NCBI GenBank assembly: GCA_907163375.1
Contig: CAJQUW010002209.1
Location: 248,001 to 312,000 of the forward strand
Source: Prostheceraeus crozeri
Taxonomy: Eukaryota > Platyhelminthes > Polycladida > Euryleptidae
Length of the DNA: 64,000 bases
Reading direction: 5' to 3'
Position 1 is the stretch's first letter, and each line of letters opens with the position of its first letter. The position numbers and the translations under genes are program-made. Below are positions 24,501-37,709 of this stretch, in pieces. Under the pieces are notes generated by a model that was not told the DNA's origin, searched no databases, and saw only the letters and a program-made list of their open reading frames with translations.

Positions 24501-26464
24501 TACGTAATTCTTTTTCTAATACAAGTGTGCAAAGTTTCTATATAAGTCCAATAAAAGGAATCATTTATTTTCATAATGCGCATGTTGACGGATGGGAAAC
24601 TTCTAGTTCTTTAACTGATGCAGTGCGTAGGACGAAACTGTTTTGTGTACATGACAAAGGATATGATAAACATTTCCCAAAATCAATCGAAGGAGAAATA
24701 TAATTTCGTCGTCGAAACCTTGAAGATATGTTCAGAACATATGTTGAAACATATGTTCAGAATTGACAATGTTAAGGCTATATATTGTGCAATGCAAAGT
24801 TAACTTGAAGCAAAGCATGCTAAACTTACAGCCGCACACTTTCAACGGTTGCAATCTGCTTCGAGGCAATTTCTTAATTCAACCGTGAAAATCAAAAATC
24901 ATAAACAGCTTCTACTAGAGTTAAAAAAAGTGTTATACTCGTGTTTTGTACATTGCTTACAAAGCATTGTAAATCATGCTATATTGATGCTGCTGCCAGG
25001 ACGAAAGTGTGCATTTAACAGAATGATTATCTCATGTGTTCATATACAACATTTTGACCAATTTTAGTCACATACATCACCAATGAGAGTCATGATGATA
25101 ATGCATACACATGATGGGAAATGAACTAAAGACATTCCATGCCAAAAATAATGGCTCTAGCCCTATCACTTTTCACTTAATCAAAGAAAGCATAAAAAAC
25201 CTTATGTTCAACGGAAACGTCAACTAAATCTGCTTTCATTGTGCATGACAAGAAGAGGAACCGAGAAGAACTCGGCAGAAGGGCAGATTCGTGGTAGTCA
25301 TGGGGTGTGTGGGGGCGTTCCTTTTTGACATTAAGACAATCCAGTCAGCAAATTAAAATGTGAGATACAATGAAAAGCGAGTAAGTGTGTTTACAAATGC
25401 ATATTCACTCAGTAAGTCCAGTATTCACATCATAACAGTGGCACTTACTCGTACATTATATTATTACGTAGTACCTAAGGTGACATTATTATAACTCCAC
25501 TCTCCACGGTCCGATCACTTTGTCATTTGCTGCCCTTGAATCCGTTTAGAAGTGAAGGGCTGCAGAAAGCAATGCAAATCTTCACTGAACCACCGGTAGT
25601 ACTACTTCGGAATAATGATAATATTTTCTTCATTGTCATCTTATAATAAATTGTTCTCACAGGTGAATACTTCTTACGACTTTCAGTTTAGGACACGGCA
25701 AAATAAAAAAAGCAACAAGATCTTATCATCGTTAAATGAAGAGGACAAAAGCGTTAAATAAATGCTGACTTATCCTCAGTAAGACAATATAAAGAAGTTA
25801 ATGCCACAGATAATTCCAAACTCTCAAAAGTCATTTACTGTACAAGATAATAATCAACATAACGAAAGAGCTCACGTGGGAATCTTGATGGAAGAACGTT
25901 TCCAATTATATAGGGAGAAAGGCAGATACTTGAACGAAGCTAATTAATTCCTTTGCATTCTCGAATGCTGAACTGCAGTCTTCTCTAACAACATGACAAA
26001 ACCGTTTCAATAAGGCTTCAGGTAAGTATTGTTTGCACTGAAGTTGTCTGTGGCGCCAAGAAGATGATTATAGTAATAAATGTGAATTACAAAGGATTAC
26101 TGAACTTATTTTGCATATAGTTAAAGAAGATTTTCAAATCAAGTCTTTAAAAAAACAATAAAAGTCAAGCACAATGATAATTTCCATGGAGAATATGGCT
26201 GTTCTATCTTAAGATTATTGATTGATAATCAATTTAGGAGCTTTTGACTTAATTCATAATGCAAATTGTAGAATACATTTTAGGTGAGGAAATTCTAAAT
26301 GATTAATAAAGAGGAGGCAAGTCAGGGGTAGCCATAGCTACGACCTCCAGCAGTAAGGCTGCATCTTTATAACTAACACATGCAGCCTATGTTTCGTAGA
26401 CAATAAAATTTTAGACCCTACGTATGATAATATGGAACATGGTCCTTGCTCCCATAGAAATCCG
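21563..26464. other. No gene recognised apart from a palindromic-element fragment
   Basis: Mostly AT-rich with short accidental frames. At 24728-24762 ATGTTCAGAACATATGTTGA is echoed as ACATATGTTCAGAA, a small palindrome. The segment 22905-23060 is more GC-rich than its surroundings and has open frames on both strands, but none matches a family I know. Confidence 0.4.
25085..25315. mobile_element. Palindromic element, right-arm fragment (copy 3)
   Basis: Matches only the right arm of the 0.73-kb palindromic element: CATGATGGGAAATGAACTAA, GACATTCCATGCCAAAAATA, GACAAGAAGAGGAAC, AACTCGGCAGA and a trailing ATGGGGTGT. More diverged, with no left arm or outer terminus. Confidence 0.65.
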
Positions 26465-26895
26465 TTGCTCACGGACTAGAGCGGATATCATTCACTCTTT
26501 CATCCCTTTTTGCGTCCTTTGCTTCCAGAAGATGCTGGGTTAGACGTTTGCTGCTTGAGTATGGATTTCTATTTCGGTCGATCACGGGCGTCCGCTTCCT
26601 GGGCTCCAACACGTTTGAGGTCACCTTTCACCACTTGTTTCCAGGTCTTCTTTTGTCTTCCTGCTCCTCTTTTACCATCTACTTCCATCCACATAACTTT
26701 GCTGATCCGCTCTCTCATCCCTTCTCACCACGTGGCCAAACCAACGTAGGCCTTGCCTTCTCGCGACGTCTCTGATGTTCTCAAGACCAATTGCTTTTCT
26801 GATTCGACCCTAAGACCCTTAGCATTCGCATCTCCACACACTCAAGCATCTTCTCATGGGATGAAAGCAGCGGCCATGATTCGCAACCATAGAGT
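26465..26895 (-). mobile_element. LINE remnant: C-terminal part of an endonuclease-RT protein
   Basis: On the minus strand the order is YGCESWPLL, MLECVEMRMLRVLG, then AIGLENIRDVARRQGLRWFG, HVVRRDERAD, then KTKEDLETSG/GAQEADARDRPKWK and a tail ASSGSKGRKKG. This is the typical C-terminal region of non-LTR elements (Y-G-C-E-x-W, E-M-R-M-L-R, L-R-W-F-G-H-V-x-R-R, D-R-x-x-W). Several frame changes break it. Only the last 140 or so codons remain. The 840-bp MITE adjoins its upstream end within the YGCES codons. Confidence 0.8.
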
Positions 26896-27728
26896 AGGTA
26901 TATTAGGTTATATGGTAACTCCGCATTTATTAAATCCCCAAAGTGTATACACTTTCGATTTTATTAAATGAACTCAAAGGAGATACAGTCGGAATTGTTT
27001 CCAAATGTGAGATATGCGCATTTATGCAGTTTTGAAGAAATTACAACGGGATTGAGTGATCATGATAGCATAAAGCAGAAGGAAATGATACTATTTTACA
27101 GATCGTCCATGTCTGACAGCCTTGGTGAGGTAATGTTTGTTAAATTAGCAACTCGATGACCTGCGCTATTGCTTTCATGCTGAACCTCTAGAGAATCTTC
27201 TTAAACATGATCAGGCAACAGCTGCCACTGGCATGGCAAAATCACAGTCAAAGACAATGATTTCAATTAACTCTGAAAGATGTAAATGGGTCCACATCAC
27301 TATTCAGATTCATGAAATGAAACATGAATTTAGTGAATCATAAAATCATGCCGGTAAAAAATGAATTAAAAACTTGACATTTCAGCCAAGAAAGCACAAA
27401 TAATATCATGGCTTTCTCATGAAGACTTCCATTATTATATAATTCATGAAATTCCCTTGATATCAGCTTGATTTCCGCTTGGTTGGGATGATTATTAACA
27501 AATATTCATTCCTTTTTATATCCAACTTGCTTCATACTACTTACAACGGGGAGTCATCTCGGCAGTATTTAAATTGGCAAAATTTTGACATTTTTTAAAA
27601 CTGCTCAAATAATTTTTTGGACCACGGGAACGTAATCTCCGCAAAAAAACTGAATCTTTTGATACAAAAATTTTCAATGTATACAGATGCTTTTTGAGTC
27701 AACGCTCTACCTATATATCCCTACTGTA
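26894..27728. mobile_element. 840-bp MITE R4, copy 1
   Basis: Begins GAGTAGGTATATTAGGTTAT and ends CCTATATATCCCTACT, weakly inverted relative to one another. It aligns nearly throughout with 42341-43168. Shared landmarks are TAACTCCGCATTTATTAAAT, ACTATTCAGATTCA, TCATGAAGACTTCCATTA and CACGGGAACGTAATCTCCGC. No transposase. It lies immediately upstream of a minus-strand LINE remnant. Confidence 0.75.
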
Positions 27729-28159
27729 TGCTCGCAACCATGAAGCATAGGCTGTCGCACACAGGCTCCATACACACGACCCTAGGTTCTTAAAGATGGC
27801 CCTTAGGACGTCAAGAAGGATTGCAGTTCATGAAATTTACACCATCAACATCTTTTTCTTGACACTACTGCCGACTCAACACTTCCAGAGCAATCGAAAA
27901 CATGTACATTGAAAACAGTATTACATCGTAGAGAGGCGTTGTCATGACAACGGTACCTAGATGGCAATCTCTGATGTTGACAAGTTTTAGGTATCGATAT
28001 CTTGCCAATGTACTTCGCAATGATTGACGGCTATCGCGCACGACTTTTTTTACAGAATTCCCCCCCCCCCTCCCTAGCACAGCTGTGAGCCATGAACGAA
28101 GTTAATCAATGAAAAAGCAACAAATTGCATTATTTTAAATAAATAGAAGGAAAAAACAG
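27729..28159. other. No gene recognised
   Basis: Short spacer with an 11-C run at 28060-28070. Between two LINE remnants, unrelated by eye. Confidence 0.5.
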
Positions 28160-28870
28160 ACCTTCTAATCTGCTTAAGCGATAAGAAACCTGTTCACACG
28201 CCTCTCGAAAGCATCAAGATTGTATTGGTCAGGGAAAGTGGTCTGGGGAAGCTGATTCCAAAGCTGTGCGAACAAGGAGAGCCTTTTCTAGTGACTCACA
28301 GTACGTGCGCGTTCTAAGCTCACATGATAGCATGTGAGTGCATTAGCTCTGCGTGTGCTTCTGGAGAAGATCTTAGGTTTGGGTACGCACTTATTTGCTG
28401 CAGAGCTGCTTCTACCGAAATAGTATCTGTAGAAGAGACTGAGTGAAGCAACATCCTGTCTGACGGAGAGCGGCTGCAAAGTGTTAGCAAGTTTTTTCAC
28501 TCATGAGATTCTTGACACGTTTCTCAACCCGTTCAAGGAGGTTAAGATGCGGTTGTGGGGGGCCGGCCCACATATGACAACAATACTCCCTCAGAGGATG
28601 AATAGAAGACAGTCTGTGGTGGATAACTGCTGGCACGATAGAGACTACCAATGCGTTTACCTGCCTGCTTGCTGATGGACTGGATGTGCGGCTTCCATGA
28701 CAAACACACTCTTGCACAAGATTTCGAAATGCGACACGTACTTTCAGCTATTGTCTGATTCACTTCATCCTAGGTGAGATCGGCCAACATCGACGGAGAT
28801 CGGTGCCTAGTCGAGCAGTTGAAAATCCATCAAGACACAAGTTGTTGTCCATTCTAGCCCCACTGACTGG
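28160..28870 (-). mobile_element. LINE remnant: C-terminal RT region (Jockey/CR1-like)
   Basis: The minus strand gives WKPHIQSISKQAGKRIGSLY, then LREYCCHMWAGPPQPHLNLL, ERVEKRVKNLM, then LANTLQPLSVRQDVASLSLF, YRYYFGRSS, and finally LFAQLWNQLPQTTFPDQYN, LDAFERRVNRFLIA before a stop. These match the conserved tail of many animal LINEs: IxxIxKxAxKRxGxLxR, LEYCxHxWxG, LxxLxxRRDVASLSLFYRYYxGxCS, RxARLWNxLPxxxFPxxYxLxxFKxxVxRxL. It is broken by a few frame changes. About 230 codons remain. The catalytic core is missing. Confidence 0.85.
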
Positions 28871-29377
28871 AGCAGACGGAACAGTTGACAAATGTTTCAT
28901 ATCTTTACACGAGTTTTTCAATTAACTTTTTTCAATGACATTACTTTTCATTTCATTGAGTTAAGACTTGAGGTAATAATTATTGAGAGAGCAACAACCA
29001 TAAAACTATGTAATGACTTCTTTCTAGCGCAAAGATGAACAGTATGTAGACCACTGATACCCAACAAAAGGATGGATGGGAAGCATAAGTTTAAAAATCA
29101 TTTCAACTCATGATGAAGAGCATTGTACAAACATATCAGCCCAATGGTGAGACTATGAGGTATTCAGGCTAATTTTACAGTGTGATGTAGCTACATGCAC
29201 CGGTAGATGCGAAGTAGGCGCTAGATTTAAAACATGCTACAATTAACATTCGGGCTCGGCCAAGACCGGTTTCTTACCAAAACTTTCAAGCTCGGATCCG
29301 TCCCCATTCGTCTAGGGTAACGGCCCTCTTCCAACTATGATTTCGCTTTGCGGTGATCACATTATCGTGCAATTGTA
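28871..29377. other. No gene recognised
   Basis: Nothing identifiable between the LINE remnant and the CACTGTAAA MITE. Confidence 0.5.
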
Positions 29378-30225
29378 CACTGTAAACCGCTGGATAGGAA
29401 AATTTCGTACAAACATATACCAAATTCACATACAATTCGAAACTAACATCTGATACGAGATTCTGGTATGTTTACAGAGATCTGGTATGTTTTTCATACG
29501 AAATCTCACTTACTTTCGTATGTGATTGGTATGTAGCGATACCAACTATTCTTTCTGTGATTGACTGTTTTATAATTTAATACGAGTTGTTGATATGTTT
29601 TATATACGAGACCAGATGCAAATTCGTCCTCATTCGTATGGGTTTAGTATGAAGAGCTTTAAGTCACATGGCAAAAAATAAGTTTAAAAATAAATACTAC
29701 TGTCAAATAGCAATTTTCCATTAATACCAGTCGTGAATATTTCTTTGTGAAAGTGTGGTATTTAACTAGATTGGATTTATTGTGAAAGCAACGCCGCAGG
29801 TCATCGTTGCTACTTGTCTTATTGCATTCACAAGACTCATAATTAGCTCATTTCCTTAGTTCCTCTTAGTTCCAAAATTACATAAGGCATAATTGTTGAT
29901 GGTTAAATACTTATTGATTATTTATGAAATGCCTTAGACTTACATGTATTAAAATCGTATTCAGTATTGAAAGTTTGACTATTAAATGTCATTATCTTGC
30001 TACTTACAAAACAGTAGTAACATTAGTGTGATCTTTATTGACAAAAGGCCTTAAATCAACATATATTAGAAATCATTGATGCTTTCCTTTAGTATGTAAA
30101 GCATACCACATTTGAAATAACATACGAAAAGCATTCAAATATATACCAAGAGAATACAGAAATATATCAAAAAAAATTTTGGTATGCATCCTTCGTATGT
30201 GATTGGTATTGAGCGATTTACAGTG
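29378..30225. mobile_element. CACTGTAAA MITE copy 2 with TA duplication
   Basis: Left end CACTGTAAACCGCTGG, right end GAGCGATTTACAGTG, flanked by TA on both sides (29376-29377, 30226-30227). This fits a Tc1/mariner-type TA duplication. The interior is rich in CATACGAAA/TTCGTATG words repeated near both ends, which may be binding sites. No coding capacity. Confidence 0.82.
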
Positions 30226-30227
30226 TA

Positions 30228-32984
30228 TGCATTGTCTAGTTTCCAATTTCTTTCTCACTCAAGAAATGAAATGTTATCATGAATATTCGATTTGAAACAC
30301 AGAATGCTCTGGATATGCTGTACATGTAATGTATATGAACGCAATAAAACAAAGTTTTCAAACAGAGTTAATGTTTGTCGCATAACAAAATACTTCATGT
30401 TCGGTGACACACATTGCTACATTTTTACTAATTGCGAAAAACTATTTATCAGACTTTGCATGTTGCCGTCACAGTACACTATTGTGAAAATTAAGATCAA
30501 ATTTCTTGAAAATTCAACGTGAGAATGTAACAGAGAAGTCATCGAAGAAAGAAGAGCTTTCCTATGTTAAAATACCTGCGTGTAACTTTGTTCAAACATC
30601 TGCAATAAACTAAAAATGGAAAATAGCATCATGAAACCTCTTTGTCATCTGAAATATCAAAGATCTTACACGACTGTTTGAAAGTTTGTAACAATAAGTA
30701 TGACCTTGTTTTGACATCTGAATTATATACCTGAATGAATTATGTACTTCGTATTTGCTTCAATTGACGAATAAAATGTCTTTGCTGGATGGCAAAAACA
30801 CTGCGTCTCATAAATCCGAGGAAATACTCAATTTCAAACACAACATGTTCAAATTGCTTCAATTCACAAGGAGACTTAATCAGCTATACACATTTATAGC
30901 CTGTCTATTTTGATCATACATATACCTGATTTCATTCAAATTAAGTGCATTAATATTTTTGTTATTTCACAATTCATAATTGATGTTCGTCGTCACATTT
31001 TTAGTGATCTGTTTAATTGATTGAAAGTAGATTATGGATTTAAAAGCTGATGAGACGAATGCCAGTGAACATTCGCAGCAATCACATTCGTCATAGCTCA
31101 TTAAGACATCAAGACAAGATTAACTAATGAGCAATAAAGTCTAAAACTAAATGCTCTATAAAGTTGATAAGTATTCTTTTAAAAACTTGCTTTCTACAGC
31201 ATTCGTTTTCGTTTAGGAAAGTGCATCAGCTGGAATCCAGCTGCGCTTTTAATTATGCGTCGTACTTCAGACACTATGTAAACATGCTGCATTAACCTCT
31301 ATTTGTCTCGGAATACATCTTCATGTAGGTGGCCAAATCCAAAAAACTCCTAATTCATTGTCTTTGGTCAATCAGTGACATGCAATGGCCTAATTTTCCT
31401 AGAACAACACATTGAACTTTAAGTTGATGCTAGATCCACCAAATCCATGTGCATTTCAGATGCAGTTGTCATTAACTTTTGATATCGACGTGCTCAAAGT
31501 TCGAAAATGGTGCAAATTCGCATATCTACAGCTTCATGTACTAATTCTCGGCGTGTATATAGTCATTGTTACTATCGAGTTAGAGATTACCAAAATGCGT
31601 TGAAGTCCTGTTAAAGACACGCAGTTATCCAAAATATTTATAATTCGGAGCATGGATATCCATCCACTTTTTACAAAAAATTGATAACATGTGCCTGTCG
31701 ACAGTTTCAAATGTCACATAACCGACGCCATTATTTCAAACATGGTGATTTTTAACGAGTTGCACACAAAAGTTGTGGTTCTCACATACTTACGATTGAC
31801 CTATGATGGACCACATAACATTTAATGCAATATTTAGTGAAATCCGGGACAAAAATTTTCTGAGACAAAAATTGCATCAAAATTAGGGGTTTTTCGGATT
31901 TGCCCAGGTGTGAAGGTATTGGGACAGGGAGGACTGCTTTTTAGGAGTGGTTCAGTGCAGTTCTCACTATCCTGTTCGAGTCCGTCATATTTAAGATTAT
32001 CAGCCATTTGAAAATAGCTGTAAATTATACTTGAATAACAAATTATCATATTTCAGGACTCAATCGAGATCTTATCCTGTTCAGAATGAAGGGGGATGCG
32101 CACATGAATATTCATATGTTTTCATGTTCGTAAATATGCGCATTCATAATTCGAAAACGTGTTCTTGATTATCTAGTTGTGATGACTCTGGCCCGGCAAG
32201 TGTTGCGCTAAGCTTTAACTACCTACAATATAGGGTTGAAATGATTAAAAGCTATTGTTTATTAAGACCTTTTGAAACAAAAAAGTAAAATGCTGGTAGC
32301 GGTCCTTAGAAGGACCAGTTAAGCGTTCACGTAAACACACTGCTCAGTCGCCTTTGCCGCAATTGCATCATGTCATAACTCACAGAGATCGTCATTCTTA
32401 GCTTATTCTGTGCAGAACGCGCTGATCTTAAAATGAATTTTGAATAATTCTGATGGAACTCATGTCCTCGCCATTAATGTCCAAGGATATCAATGTTTCG
32501 CATGAAAGACAAGATGGCAAGCCGAGCAAATTGAGCTAAATTGTGCATCAATGCAACATAAAGGAAAGGATGTGTTATTAATCTGAAGACGATATCCAAA
32601 AATCCTGGCCCGGTTCCCATTCTGGTCACGCATAAGGGAGTGTGTGAGGGTCCTGCTGAGAGTGACGATGATGGGCATCCACGCATCGGAACTGAGAAAT
32701 CAGAGGAAAGTATATAATTTGTTCTCCACTGTATTTACTTGCATGTATTCTCAAAGCTAAGATGCGAGCGAGCAACATGGCCATTGGCATAATAACCATT
32801 ATATGTAAGGATGATTGTGGCTCACCTCATCGACAGGTCGTTTCACCAATGTCTATGTCCAAAGTTAGAAGACATTGGAGTCCCTGATAAAACTCAAAGA
32901 CATCATAGCTTGATGTCTATGAATTATTGAGTTAATTTATGTCTTTAACTGTCTGTGGATGCATGTCGCTCTTGAGCGAATACC
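30228..32984. other. No gene recognised
   Basis: AT-rich with no conserved frame. Overlapping minus-strand frames at 32474-32686 resemble no family. Confidence 0.5.
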
Positions 32985-33715
32985 TGTCGATGAAATGAGA
33001 CAATATAATATCGATGAAATGAGCTAATATAGTGTCGATGAAATGAATCAAGATAGTGTCGATGAAATGAGCCAATATAATATCGATGAAATGAGCTAAT
33101 ATAGTGTCGATGAAATGAACCAAGATAGTGTCGATGAAATGACTCTGTCGATGAAAAGAACCAAGATAGTGTCGATGAAATGATCCTGTTGATGAAATGA
33201 ACCAAGATAGTGTCGATGAAATGAACCAAGATAGTGTCGATGAAATGACTCTGTCGATGAAATGAACCAAGATAGTGTCGATGAAATGATCCTGTTGATG
33301 AAATGAACCAAGATAGTGTCGATGAAATGAACCAAGATAGTGTCGATGAAATGAACCAAGATAGTGTCGATGAAATGAGCCAATATAATATCGATGAAAT
33401 GAACCAAGATAGTGTCGATGAAATGAGCCAATATAATATCGATGAAATGAACCAAGATAGTGTCGATGAAATGAGCCAATATAATATCGATGAAATGAAC
33501 CAAGATAGTGTCGATGAAATGAGCCAATATAATATCGATGAAATGAACCAAGATAGTGTCGATGAAATGAGCCAATATAATATCGATGAAATGAACCAAG
33601 ATAGTGTCGATGAAATGAACCAAGATAGTGTCGATGAAATGAACCAAGATAGTGTCGATGAAATTACCCTGTCGATGAAATGAACCAAGATAGTGTCGAT
33701 GAAATGAACCACAAT
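32985..33715. repeat. 24-bp minisatellite with A/B higher-order alternation
   Basis: About 30 tandem units of GATGAAATGAACCAAGATAG-TGTC (type A) and GATGAAATGAGCCAATATAA-TATC (type B). Near the right, three A units are followed by five strict B-A pairs and two further A units, so a 48-bp higher-order repeat has been amplified. Five shortened 17-bp units (GATGAAATGACTCTGTC, GATGAAATGATCCTGTT, GATGAAATTACCCTGTC) interrupt the array. Because 24 is a multiple of 3, stop-free frames persist: plus 33303-33683 would encode MNQDSVDE/MSQYNIDE repeats, and the minus strand has overlapping frames of 280 and 265 codons. The frames are broken by the 17-bp units and start and end in unremarkable sequence, so they are read as by-products, not genes. 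Confidence 0.95.
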
Positions 33716-35842
33716 CGCATGGATGTATTGCATTAGTACTTGACTGACGATTAATGATTGAGGAACAGAGGGTAAAATGCATGTCAATTATTTCTATCAC
33801 ATTTTTGTTACTCATGTTAAAGGGAAAGCGACCGCACCCTCTTGACGACACCACTAATGAAGGTCGCATCCGAAATGCATGGTGATTCAGCATGTTGAAT
33901 CAAGGTGGAACGCTCTTGATTAAAAACCGCTGAATTATGCTGTTTAAAAACCTGCTGTTTTTACTATTAGATTCACTGCAGATTATGTTATTTAAGTTAT
34001 TTCTCTTGCCATTACATGTATTTCGGAAAAAATTGGATTTTTGCATTCTTGCTATGCATGAAGAAACTGCCATTTCTACTTTGGTAAGTAATGAAATCAA
34101 TTTGGTAGATTGATTATAAATTCCCTCGTTCATCATCATAATTAATGCATTTTCTTGTCAATTATTATCCTGAGCTTCAAGGCCATCAAATTAATTCGAA
34201 TTTTCGATCCGGATAAACTTGACTTGATAAGGGTCAGGAATAAAATAGCGGGATTTGATGATATTACAATCTGACAACGTACTATAGCCGGTGGCACGCA
34301 CGATGAGCCGTAAGCCATTAGCCGCAAATAAAGCTCCAACACTTAAGTTTTAATGAAAGCTGGATTACAGAATAAGCCAGAAAGCCGCAAGCAGTAAGCC
34401 GTAACTACCCATAAGCCGCCTTTGTTTTGAAGGCACACAGGATAGGTCAGAAGGCATAATCCTGTGGTGGGCAAGTATTCTTTCTGGATGATATTTGTAC
34501 ACTGCACCGATTTCGAGCTAGAATGGCATTATCGCGCGAGTGTCGTTATAAGAGCCTATGCCGTACATGTTGTCGGAAGCCGTACATGTTTGGGTGAAGT
34601 AGGCCTATGTACACTTAGGTGGATGCAATTTTATATGTACAGCATAGGCGAATAGATGTATTATTTAGTTACAGACTCATTTTTTGATAAAATATGGTGC
34701 AGTAACCAACAAGGGAATATTACCATGATTTAATAACGTAAGAAAGCTTCCGCAATAAGCTTGGTCTGCTCACATTTCATAATTCATATAGATTTTAGAA
34801 TGTTAAAGGACAACAGCTTATACTTGTTGGATACATGCTTCTGCATGCAAATAAAATCATGTCATGAACTACCACTGCTACAGCAGTCCTAAAATAACGC
34901 TCAAAAGTACTCGATAAAGGAAATGAACATATTTCTGCATTTTAAAATTGGTGGCCCTCCATCCCAGCTTGATTGCCCACCACAGCCATAAGCCGCCACT
35001 CGCGTTGGAATCCTTGGGGGATGATCTTCAATAGAGCCGATGTTATAGAGATTTCACACTTTCATCAATGTGTTGTTCATGCATTTGTAGTTTGCTTCTT
35101 ATTGTTATACCACGTGCCATTCATTCTTATGACTGTGCTTTTGCAAAAGTTTGAAAAATTTCATTTAATTCTTCTATCGGTACTTCTACTTTTTCCCCCC
35201 ACATTGCTGTTGTTGACACCCTCGAGTATTGCATCGTCAACAATCTTCTCTTGCTCCTACGGACAGCCTCACTGACGTGGCATAGCGTTGAGTGAGTAAA
35301 ACTCCTCTTATCTGACTTGGAGAACATTTGCAGCCTCAGAATTAGACAACTGCTCGTCATTTGTCTGTAGACAAGAATCCCTCAAAGTTCATGATCACAG
35401 CTGTACCTTGTATTCCAACTGATTATCCAAGAGAATAATCCTTCATCCCAGGGTTCAAGTAAGACTTCTCAGTCGTGTTCTAGTGTCACTCAGTGACAGA
35501 TCAAGTCTGCTCTAGGCCCAATGTGACTAAGTTTGGCGAAATTTGATGATTTTGGAAAATGTGGGGGGGGGGAGAATAGAAGTACCCTTCTACCTGCTTG
35601 TACATGTACATATTATCTGTCATTAGAAGACATATTTTCAAAATGACTTATGGCTTATACCCTGTGTGCCTCCGACCAAAATCGTTCGTTTTAGAAGTGT
35701 TTTCACCAATACAACAGTCAACATAGCCTAACACGCAAAGCAGTGAGATGTTTCATCCGTTGAAGCAACAACCAATCAGAGGCAAGGAAAGCATTAGCGA
35801 ACAGCTTTCTTCCATAATACAGAGTTGCCAATTTGCTGTAAT
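33716..35842. other. No gene recognised; AGCCGYAAG-rich patch
   Basis: Between 34295 and 34425, and again at 34980-35000, words such as TAAGCCGTAA, AAGCCGCAAG and CATAAGCCGCC recur irregularly, the debris of a simple repeat. A 10-G run is at 35563-35572. No coding sequence seen. Confidence 0.45.
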
Positions 35843-36574
35843 AGTCCGGGAGCCAGAACGAGTTTCTGCGGGGAACGAGGCCGATAGTGAGACTTTCACA
35901 GCATGATTTACACCCTATGCCTACTACGAATCGGCACGTTTGCCGAGTTCTATTGAGTTCCTCTTCTTGTCAGACAAGATCAAAGAAAAGCGCATGTAAA
36001 TATAATGGGACGCAGATTCCAGGTTTTAGCTAAAATGAAATTTTATGCGTTTTCTCTGATTAAACGAAAAGTACCGAGCCTAGATTCATACTTTTTGGGA
36101 TGGAATGTCTTCAGGTAATTTCCTTTCATGTTCATGCACCCCTATCTATAGAGCTAAACGCATTTAGATTTGGCTAGCCTCTTAATGTCGGCAAACGCAA
36201 ACATTTTGAGCTACTTTATCCACATTCAACCACATTCCCACATACATTGCCGATCAGAAGCATGATAATAGCACATGCGCATCATAGGAAATGACCTGAA
36301 GACATTCCATGTCAAAAATTATGACTCTAGACTTAATACCTTTCCTTTGATTCATTTGATGAGAGAAAAAAGAAAATTTCACTTTCATCAAAAACTTCAA
36401 TCTGCATTCCATTGGATTAACATGTGTTTTTCTTTGATCCTGTCTGACAAGAAGAGGAACTCACTAGAAATTGGTAGACGCATCGATTCATAATAGGCAT
36501 ATGGTGTACCTCATTCTGTGAAAGTCTCATTTTCGGCATCGTTCCCTGCAGAAACTCGTTCTGGCTGCCGGACT
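35843..36574. mobile_element. Long-armed palindromic element, copy 2
   Basis: Same 0.73-kb structure as 13931-14659, with ends AGTCCGGGAGCCAGAACGAG and CTCGTTCTGGCTGCCGGACT. Arms and centre align over the whole length, including TGGGATGGAATGTCTTCAGG and TCATAGGAAATGACCTGAAG. It is flanked by T...A, so TA or a longer unresolved duplication is possible; the AAATY flank of copy 1 is not repeated here. Confidence 0.85.
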
Positions 36575-37709
36575 ACAACTACCAACATAATAATCTATCT
36601 ATATTTATATCGCTTTTGATAAGTTTGAATGTCTTTGCTGAAACATTGTGAAAAATGAAAAAGATTTATCAAGGATGAGAGAGGGAGGTTATTTATTGAC
36701 GGCATTTTAATCGAGATAACCAAATTTCAGAAAGAACTTTTAAAATTCCAATTCCGGAATTATTTAAATTGAGCCAATATCCCTAGGTTCCACTATAATC
36801 TACCGCAACTGCTCGGTTTTGCGTCGTTGATTAATCGAAAACTAATTGCGATTTCATAATCAGATTCAACACATTTATTTTGAGTAAACCTGACAAAATC
36901 GGAAAATATCTACTGTGGCATGTACTTGGTGTCTTGAATTTCCATGAAATTTTTTAATTTAAAATGGGAAAATCTCACTGTACCTTGCAATGAGTTACAA
37001 TTTTCACTGTTGACTATATACTCGGATAAATGCACACTGGATATTTAGAAGTCCAAGACGCTGAAGTTATGTGAATATACATTTACAGTTGAAGTAACCT
37101 TCCCATCTAGGCTAGTTTGACATTTGATTTTTTTGTCGAGCTAAAGTCGCGAATTGTGACGATAGCCTTTCACATTTAAGTGCATTTTACACTGACTGTC
37201 AATCATCGAATAAATTCATGCTTTGTGAATACTTTTTACGAGGAAGGAAGTAGGTGTGTCCAAACGTACTAGGAACACTTTTGCATCAAAACTACTCTCA
37301 AGACACTTTTATATTATCTGTTCTCATTGTCACGCTATGCAGTAGACAAATTGTTATCAGATATTTTGTCAGCGTCTTCAAATCAAGCAATTAGTCAACT
37401 TATTAGCACTTTTTTAGTAAAAGTCTATTATTGAAACAATGTCATATGTTGATCACACAAGCCTTAAATTACAAGTATCTCAGACGAGAATACAAACAAA
37501 CAAGGAGTGTGTATTAATATTTCATCTCGTAATCGAAGCAACGTGTTTTTATCCTGCGGACGGCATAGCGTCATCAAAATTTGCATGCTCTGAGAATCAG
37601 TTTGTTGCGTGAATCACAGAAATCTGCGTATTTGTGGTTGATAATGATGCTATACAACAAAAGTTGGTGAGATTTTGAAAATTAAAGTAATCTATAGGCC
37701 TGCATTAGA
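36575..37709. other. No gene recognised
   Basis: AT-rich, unique-looking. Confidence 0.5.

Noticed and set aside
28060-28070. C run (and a G run at 35563-35572)
   Set aside because: Short homopolymers, common in animal DNA; no further structure.
32945-33893. Overlapping 280-, 265- and 112-codon minus-strand frames and a 126-codon plus frame
   Set aside because: All come from a 24-bp tandem repeat whose length is a multiple of three, so stop-free frames appear on both strands without selection. No start context, domain or flanking exon supports a gene.
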